Assembly: GCA_030765065.1 (NCBI GenBank)
Contig: CM060977.1
Coordinates: forward strand, 99,155,795 to 99,219,794
DNA: 64,000 bases
Origin: Deroplatys truncata
Lineage: Eukaryota > Arthropoda > Insecta > Mantodea > Mantidae
Direction: 5' to 3'
The position numbers and the translations under genes are program-made. How positions within the stretch are numbered: position 1 is the first letter of the stretch; every line of letters starts with the position of its first letter. The notes beneath the pieces were generated by a model. That model did not search any database. It was not told the DNA's origin and was given only the letters and a program-made list of their open reading frames with translations. Shown here one piece after another: positions 58,437 to 64,000 of this stretch.

Positions 58437-59231
58437 TGTAACCTAGATAGGGACAAAAATATAATTTATTTTGGTTATTATGGATGATTTTGCAAGCTCA
58501 AACATTGTTTTATCATCATGCAGCGTTTTATCCCATTAAAACCTATCAGAAATGCTCTTAAAATAAACTTAAATGTCCAATGAAGTGGCTTTTTCTAAAG
58601 TGACTGCAAACTTTAATTTAGGTTTACTGGCGACTTATTCTCCTGCATGCATTTTTACCAAACTATCAAGAACCACTTGTCCTAGAATTATGTAGTGTTC
58701 ATTTCCTGGTTAGCTGTGGTGGTATACATACCTTTTGTTACAACATTAGCTTTAAAAACTGGGGTACTAGAAACATTTTTGTTAAAAATGGGTGAAGAAA
58801 TAATATCTTTATTAGCGAATTTTTAAAACTTCAGTAAATCATATCTATATAATATAAAACGTTAGCTTAATCAGAAAGCATTTAGTTATGTTTTCAACAT
58901 TTCACTGCTCTGGAGCAAATAATTTCTCTGAAAAGTGGATTTAAACTTCTCAAATTTAGCATTGTAAGCAAAAGGATTACAACCTCTCCTTAACTGAGCA
59001 GAGTAATAGGAATTCTCAGAATGTAGCATATTAAGGACTATCAATTACTTCAACCACGAGCGTAGATGCGGATCTCGTGATAATCGGATATAAGCATTAA
59101 TTAGCAGAGAGCACATGACAGTCCACGAGGTATTACTTCCACGAATTAACTATCCGATGTATGAGTACCAATTAGCAGGTATTACATTCTCATAAGTGGA
59201 GATTTTTGTATATCTTTAGCCGTTTTAAATA
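58437..59231. other. AT-rich stretch, possibly beginning with an LTR end
   Basis: It starts TGTAACCTAGATAGGGAC directly after a purine tract, as a 3' LTR would. No matching second LTR or clear end is visible in the window. Confidence 0.3.
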
Positions 59232-59853
59232 TACAGGATGGACCACTGACACTGTAAAGTATCTCCAAAACTAACAGTTGTAGAAAGAAATCCCTTTAGT
59301 AAAGGTTGCTAAGTATTATGGGGAAAGTAAATGTCTTTAGTGGTGTTTCGTTTGGAGGACGTAATGATGGTTATTTTAGGGTCAATTTAATTTTAAAATG
59401 GGAACCCACATTTTGTAAGTTGTTTTCTCATTACAAAACGGTTCATAAAAAGATGTTTTATTTTACGATGAGGAATAAAGAAACAAAATAAAAAAAGTTG
59501 GTTCCCAATTACGAAACGGTAGCTGACCCTCTAGTGAGCATCTATGGATAGTCCAACCATTCATTACGTTCTTCTACACAAACTTTTAAAAGTTTTGTCG
59601 TTATAAGAACAACTGCAAAGTTCTGTATACAAATGCTGTTAGTTTTTATGAAGAGTGAGAAAACAAGATAAAAATAAGGTAGGTTCCCATTTATAAAATA
59701 TAATTGACCATAAACTGACCATCATAAACAAAAAACGACTAATGGCATTTACTTTCCCACATAATATCAAGCAACTTTAATTAAATACATTTCTTTCTAC
59801 AATGGTTAGTTTTGGAGATATTGAACATCTCAAACTAAATGGTTCACTCTGTA
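59232..59853. mobile_element. Palindromic MITE (family P), longest copy
   Basis: TACAGGATGGACCACTGACA and the mirrored AAATGGTTCACTCTGTATA, with arms as in the other copies (TTTGGAGGACGTAATGATGG). An extra internal part of about 250 bp is absent from the 360-bp copies. The open frame at 59306-59491 lies within the arm and is not a gene. Confidence 0.85.
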
Positions 59854-59866
59854 TATAATAAAAATA

Positions 59867-61730
59867 TGATGTATTACATTCACATGAACTTCTCTTCTCT
59901 CGTCTATTTTTATGTTATTTTAGGCTGACGTGCGAGAGGTCGATTAAAACTCCTAACAGAAATCCCCAGGTCAGCTATGAACCTAATCTACAAACTATTC
60001 TTACAAAAGCTTTCATCTGCTTCATATAAAAATAAATAATCCTATCCAAAAATAGCTTCATTACACATTTTGTTATAGGTACATAGGGAATAGAGGAAAA
60101 TAGAATCGATAGTCAGATGTTTAAAAGACTGGTCGCTATATGCTAGCCCAGAAATTCCATACTCCTCCCTTGATATCGTGAAAAACAGCTGAATAGCGAC
60201 AGCACTTAGAAATGCTGAAGTTATTGACAAATTTAAAGCAATAACAAAGAATATCTTGAAGATGGCCAATGACATAACAAGCTTATTTGAAACAAATTAT
60301 TTGCTTTAAAAAGATGGACACTAAGTTTTGTCTGTTTTTTATGGCTTACCAGTTATACAACCTTATACGAAATTCCTTCGGAATGGAGAGAGATTTCAGG
60401 CTATACCCAGAAAACTGAAGATGAACATTTGACTTGGCAGGTAATTATTTTAAACATATGGTATTTTAATTATAATGATTAGAGGCGTTTTTGAAAAACC
60501 AAAGATATTGAAAAATTTTCCATGTTTGGGTGATTTTCTTGAAAATTCTTGTCACATCTTTAAAAGATGTAGAACCTCAATACCAAGTTCGGTATGTATC
60601 GAACATTCCGTTTTTGGATTTATGTTGTTCACCGACACACAAATACGACTATTTTCTAAATTTTTTTTTGTTCAAGTGGCCTGAAAACATGTACAGAGGG
60701 TGCCAAAAAATGTATACACACGTTGACAGAAGATATATTTTAATATATTTCAAAGCTGGACCAAAAAACAACCGTAATCTCTAGTATGATGATCCGTAAA
60801 TAGATATGACTCACTTAGGTAATGTAGTTTTTCTACGGAACGTATAAAGCAACAATGAACAAATGAAGCAAGACTATAGTATGATACTCTGTAAACGGAT
60901 GTGACTCATATTAGTTACGCTTGCGTTGCTACAGCAAAATGGAGCAAAGATTAGCGTTTGAACAGCGGAAAGCAATTTTGGAAAAGGTTGTTACTTTACC
61001 TGGAATTAATGTTTGGTGTCATTTTTGAAGGAACAGTAACTGGTCAAATGCACCTAAACATGATGCGCACATCCGTCATATCCGCCATTCATATGCTCTA
61101 TGGAAATGAGGAATTTTACTTCCAACAGGATAGTACGCCACCACATTATCACCGAGATGTACGTGCGTACCGTAATGACAATCTTTCAGGTACTGGATAG
61201 GACGAAGAGGTCCGATTAAGTTTCCACCGCGTTCTCCGATATAACTCCGTTGCACTTCTACCTATGGTGAGCTCTTAAGGATATATACCGTAGAAAACCA
61301 ACTACAATGACAGCACTTCGGGAAGAAAGTGATGCAATTACTGAGGAAAATTTCGCAAACTTTGCTCGATCAGTAGTTCAACGTAGTCACAAGTGTATCA
61401 ACGCCGGTGGGGGCATTTTGAGCAATTGTTGTGACTGTAAAGGTCTAAGATGATTAGTGCTCGTCATTTTCTGCTTGTGTAAATTCAGCTTTGCTATGTT
61501 AACACAGTTTTCGCTTTTTTTTGAAGTGTGTGCACATTTTTGGCACCCTCTGCATTTCCGGTGCAATCTCGATATCGACTACTTTTAATGCAATACAATA
61601 AATTCCCTAACTACTATGTATGTGGTGAAGAAAGTAATAAGCTTTCGTAAGAATAACTTATAGAATCTCATAAAAATATACGATAGAAGACAGGGAAAGT
61701 CATGTGGGTGCAATACATCAGATGTTTATT
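59867..61730 (+). mobile_element. Family A element, full length with both inverted repeats, split by a mariner-like element
   Basis: Left end AATATGATGTATTACATTC at 59870; right end after GTAATAAGCTTTCG (61637) with TATACGATAGAAGACAGGG and GTGCAATACATCAGATG (61705-61722) is its mirror. It contains a ~60-bp extra piece near 59920-59985 and the mariner insertion 60694-61552. Confidence 0.85.
60694..61552 (+). mobile_element. Internally deleted mariner-like transposon (Tc1/mariner superfamily)
   Basis: Near-perfect terminal repeats: CAGAGGGTGCCAAAAAATGT at the left and the mirror ACATTTTTGGCACCCTCTG at the right. It sits at a TA in family A; the left TA is at 60692-60693 and the right copy now reads CA. 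The gene starts MEQRLAFEQRKAILE at 60939, then jumps to the catalytic domain (TGQMHLNMMRTSVISAIHML, FYFQQDSTPPHYHRDVRAY with the second catalytic Asp). The helix-turn-helix region and first catalytic block, about 500 bp, are deleted. Later frames are broken. Confidence 0.9.
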
Positions 61731-62179
61731 GTTATGTAGTAGAGACGCAGTTAGTTATAACAAAAGCGATGAATCACAGTTTTGAAGATGGAAGACATCT
61801 TCGTTAGTAATCCACTCAATTGTAACTCGTGTAAAGATGAAGGGGTGGGTACGATACACCTGAGATTGGACCTTACATTAAACCTTAGGCTCGTATACCG
61901 TTTACTTCTTGTACAGCAAAAGCCTTAAAGAAAGCATGCAGGCTTACCTTTAAAGAAGTGGCGAACTGCTGCCACTTAGCCTCCAATATTATCCCTTGGT
62001 AATATCACACGCTACCTGAAAACAAACAAGGTTTTCTGTAGTACAAAATATCTTCAAATGCGGATATATTATTATTTTCATAAAACATTAATTCTCAATA
62101 AAATCCCTCATCCGGGATATTTCCAACTGAAAGCTGCTATATTCCCAAGAAAAGAATTTTACACTTTCAAACGATTGAT
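61731..62179. other. Unassigned stretch
   Basis: No gene or repeat recognised. Confidence 0.35.
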
Positions 62180-62300
62180 TATCTTTCGAAAAAGGTCTGT
62201 TTGTTTTTGTGTATATGTCTGTGTGTGTATGTGTGTGTGTGTGTCTGAACAGTATATTAAAACACAAAATGTCGGTTGAATACATAAATTGGTATGTTTA
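62180..62300 (-). mobile_element. Family A fragment, minus strand, with (GT)n
   Basis: Contains the family's CA/GT tract (62208-62242), CTGAACAGTATATTAAAACA and GTCGGTTGAATACATAAATT. It is the target into which the next transposon inserted. Confidence 0.65.
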
Positions 62301-63610
62301 AAGTCCATCGACAAACTTCGGTATTCCATAGTTTCCACGGTAGATGGCACGGATAGCATTCTCTCATAACTTGCAGTGTGCGATTTGTGTTGCAGAAAGT
62401 GTGATTTATGCAACGTAGAAGCACAGTGGTCCGGTATTCACTCCAAGAACAAGCCGAGATGGTGTTCGTGTATGACCAAGCAGGTTGAAATTGTGGGAGA
62501 CAGCACGGATGTACCGACTCTCGTACCCTGACAGACATCACCACCCACATCACACAACTTTTGGAGCCATTTTTCGGCGTTTGTGAGCACGGGTCCCTTG
62601 AGACAGATGAAAATTCTGGGCGGTCGTGGACTGTGGGTACACCTGATGTGGAGGAACATGTTCTCAATGATATTGAGAACAACCCTGGTACAAGCCTCAG
62701 GCAATTGGCCCACCAACATGGTATAATCTAAAGGACGGTTATCTGTGTCCCACATAACAACCGCTATTATCCACATCACCTCCCAACGTGATCGGGGATT
62801 ATCACCGGCGGATTTTTCTCCACTGAAAAGATGCTGTCGCTGGTTTGTGCAACAGGCCATCACCATTATGCGATTTCTGTCTTCAGTTCTCTTCACCAAT
62901 GAAGTGACCTTTGATAGAGATGGCATCATTAACCTGCATAATCGTCTTTTTTGGGCTTCAGAAAATCCGCACGGAATGGTTGAAGCGTCTCATCAGCAGC
63001 GGCTCAACATCAACAGGGAATATTGGCGACCGTCTAACTGGACCAATTCTTCTTCCACAGCGCCTGAATCTTAGAAAAGATCAGGACTTCCTTCAAAGCA
63101 CTCCGCCTCCAATTTCGGAGAATGTGCTTTTGGCAATATGACAGGCAATGTGGCTGTAGCACGATGGAGCGCTACCCCACTTCCGCATTAATGCTTGCCA
63201 ACGCCTCAACATCTTCCCAGACACTGGATAGGATGTGGAGGCCCTTTCGCATGGCCCGCTCGATCACTGAACTTAAACCTTCTGGATTTTCACTATTGGA
63301 GGTATCTGTAAAGCATTGTGTACAGTGAATCTGTTCCTGATGTTCAGACTATTCAACAGTGTGCCAGGTAGCCAATGATGATATTCGGATACAGCCCGGA
63401 AAATTAGAACCAATGAAGCAGTCCATGATGTGGCATATGAATGCGTGCATAGAGGCAACTTTGAACATCTCTTGAGGCATGGATGGGATTCGGGCATGTA
63501 CTGTGTGCCAGGGCTCTTTTATGTTCTTCAGAGCCATCTTCCATGGTAATATGAACCTTTGTATTCCATTTATAGTCAGAAATCACCCTCTGAAGTTTGT
63601 CGGTGGACTT
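62301..63610 (+). pseudogene. Tc1/mariner-superfamily transposon, near full length, inactive
   Basis: Ends AAGTCCATCGACAAACTTCG and the mirror TGAAGTTTGTCGGTGGACTT (two or three mismatches). The transposase begins near 62408 (MQRRSTVVRYSLQEQAEMVF) and carries HITQLLEPFF, SGRSWTVGTPDVEEHVLNDI and NNPGTSLRQLAHQHG of the DNA-binding half. The catalytic side has VLFTNEVTFDRDGIINLHN (first catalytic block, D to N), HQQRLNINREYW, DTGxDVEALSHGP-like third-block remains, and a C-terminal RGNFEHLLRH. It is the same insect mariner-like family as 43369-43640. Frames change several times; frames on the opposite strand are shadows. Confidence 0.85.
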
Positions 63611-64000
63611 CAAACTTGGTAACCTGTATATGTTCGTTTATATACCGTATGTATAATATATATATTTCATATACCTAAATATATACGACATGTTTAAAAT
63701 ATTAGCATGATAATTAAAACGTGTATTGTAACAAAGTCGGACGCTGGATGTCGGATTATCAAGTCACCCAGCCGATTAAAAGTAGAAGGTTAAACCAGAG
63801 ATCTCAACTGACGTAATTTCCAGGAGAGCCTTCGAGAAGTTCAATGCTTCCGTCTGTCACGGACATTCCAGAAGTCTCACTTCTGACACCATGTGACATC
63901 CCAGTTTTAACTCTTACTTTAATATTGTAACTTAATTTACTTTTCGTTGTCACTTCACTTTGTTTTGCGCGTAGTGGTAGAATGAATCACTTAAGAAGCA
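63611..64000. other. Unassigned end of window
   Basis: Contains an AT-rich palindromic run at 63650-63690; nothing else recognised. The sequence is cut by the window edge. Confidence 0.35.

Noticed and set aside
62438-62929. 163-codon minus-strand open frame
   Set aside because: It is the antisense shadow of the mariner-like transposase on the plus strand.

Overview
The window looks like an intergenic or deep-intronic stretch of an arthropod, most likely insect, nuclear genome. It is AT-rich, has microsatellites and is built almost entirely of mobile-element remains. The Tc1/mariner, hAT, LINE and tRNA-derived SINE types are those common in large insect genomes. Order or species cannot be fixed from the sequence. 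I found no intact host protein gene, no functional tRNA or rRNA gene and no CRISPR; open frames above about 100 codons are fragments of transposons or run through SINEs.

The most abundant component, here called family A, is a non-coding element of about 0.9-1.0 kb. Two copies (16682-17640 and 59867-61730) keep long terminal inverted repeats, so it is probably a non-autonomous DNA transposon. More than 20 copies and fragments in both orientations cover roughly a fifth of the window and are a landing field for other elements.

Layout. 1-1500: tandem array with a 224-bp higher-order period. 1.5-7.6 kb: SINEs, a palindromic MITE, a broken family A copy and a TIR element. 9-12 kb: family A remains around a small OTU/C76-like protein fossil. 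13.2-14.7 kb: LINE 3' end split by a solo LTR. 14.9-17.6 kb: family A cluster. 17.9-20.0 kb: a SINE with clear target duplications and a relic of a multicopy zinc-cluster/RFHQDI protein family. 20-32.6 kb: family A alternating with long tRNA-derived SINEs. 32.9-33.6 kb: LTR on the minus strand. 36.2-39.6 kb: a mariner and a Tc1-like element. 39.6-42.0 kb: Jockey-like LINE with 5S-rRNA-like motifs split by a second solo LTR of the 13.6-kb family. 43-51 kb: SINEs, family A and another LTR-like block. 51-57 kb: a tRNA-containing repeat family, a hAT/GTF2IRD2-like relic, a palindromic MITE, a fold-back mariner derivative and a mariner 3' half. 57-58.5 kb: an unexplained block with LTR-element-like features. 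59-63.6 kb: the largest MITE copy, a family A copy carrying an internally deleted mariner-like element, and a nearly full-length Tc1/mariner-superfamily copy.

No genes work together here. The information is in nesting and relative age: family A and the LINEs are older than the SINEs, solo LTRs and mariner derivatives inserted into them. Family assignments rest on remembered protein and repeat motifs; none could be tested by search.
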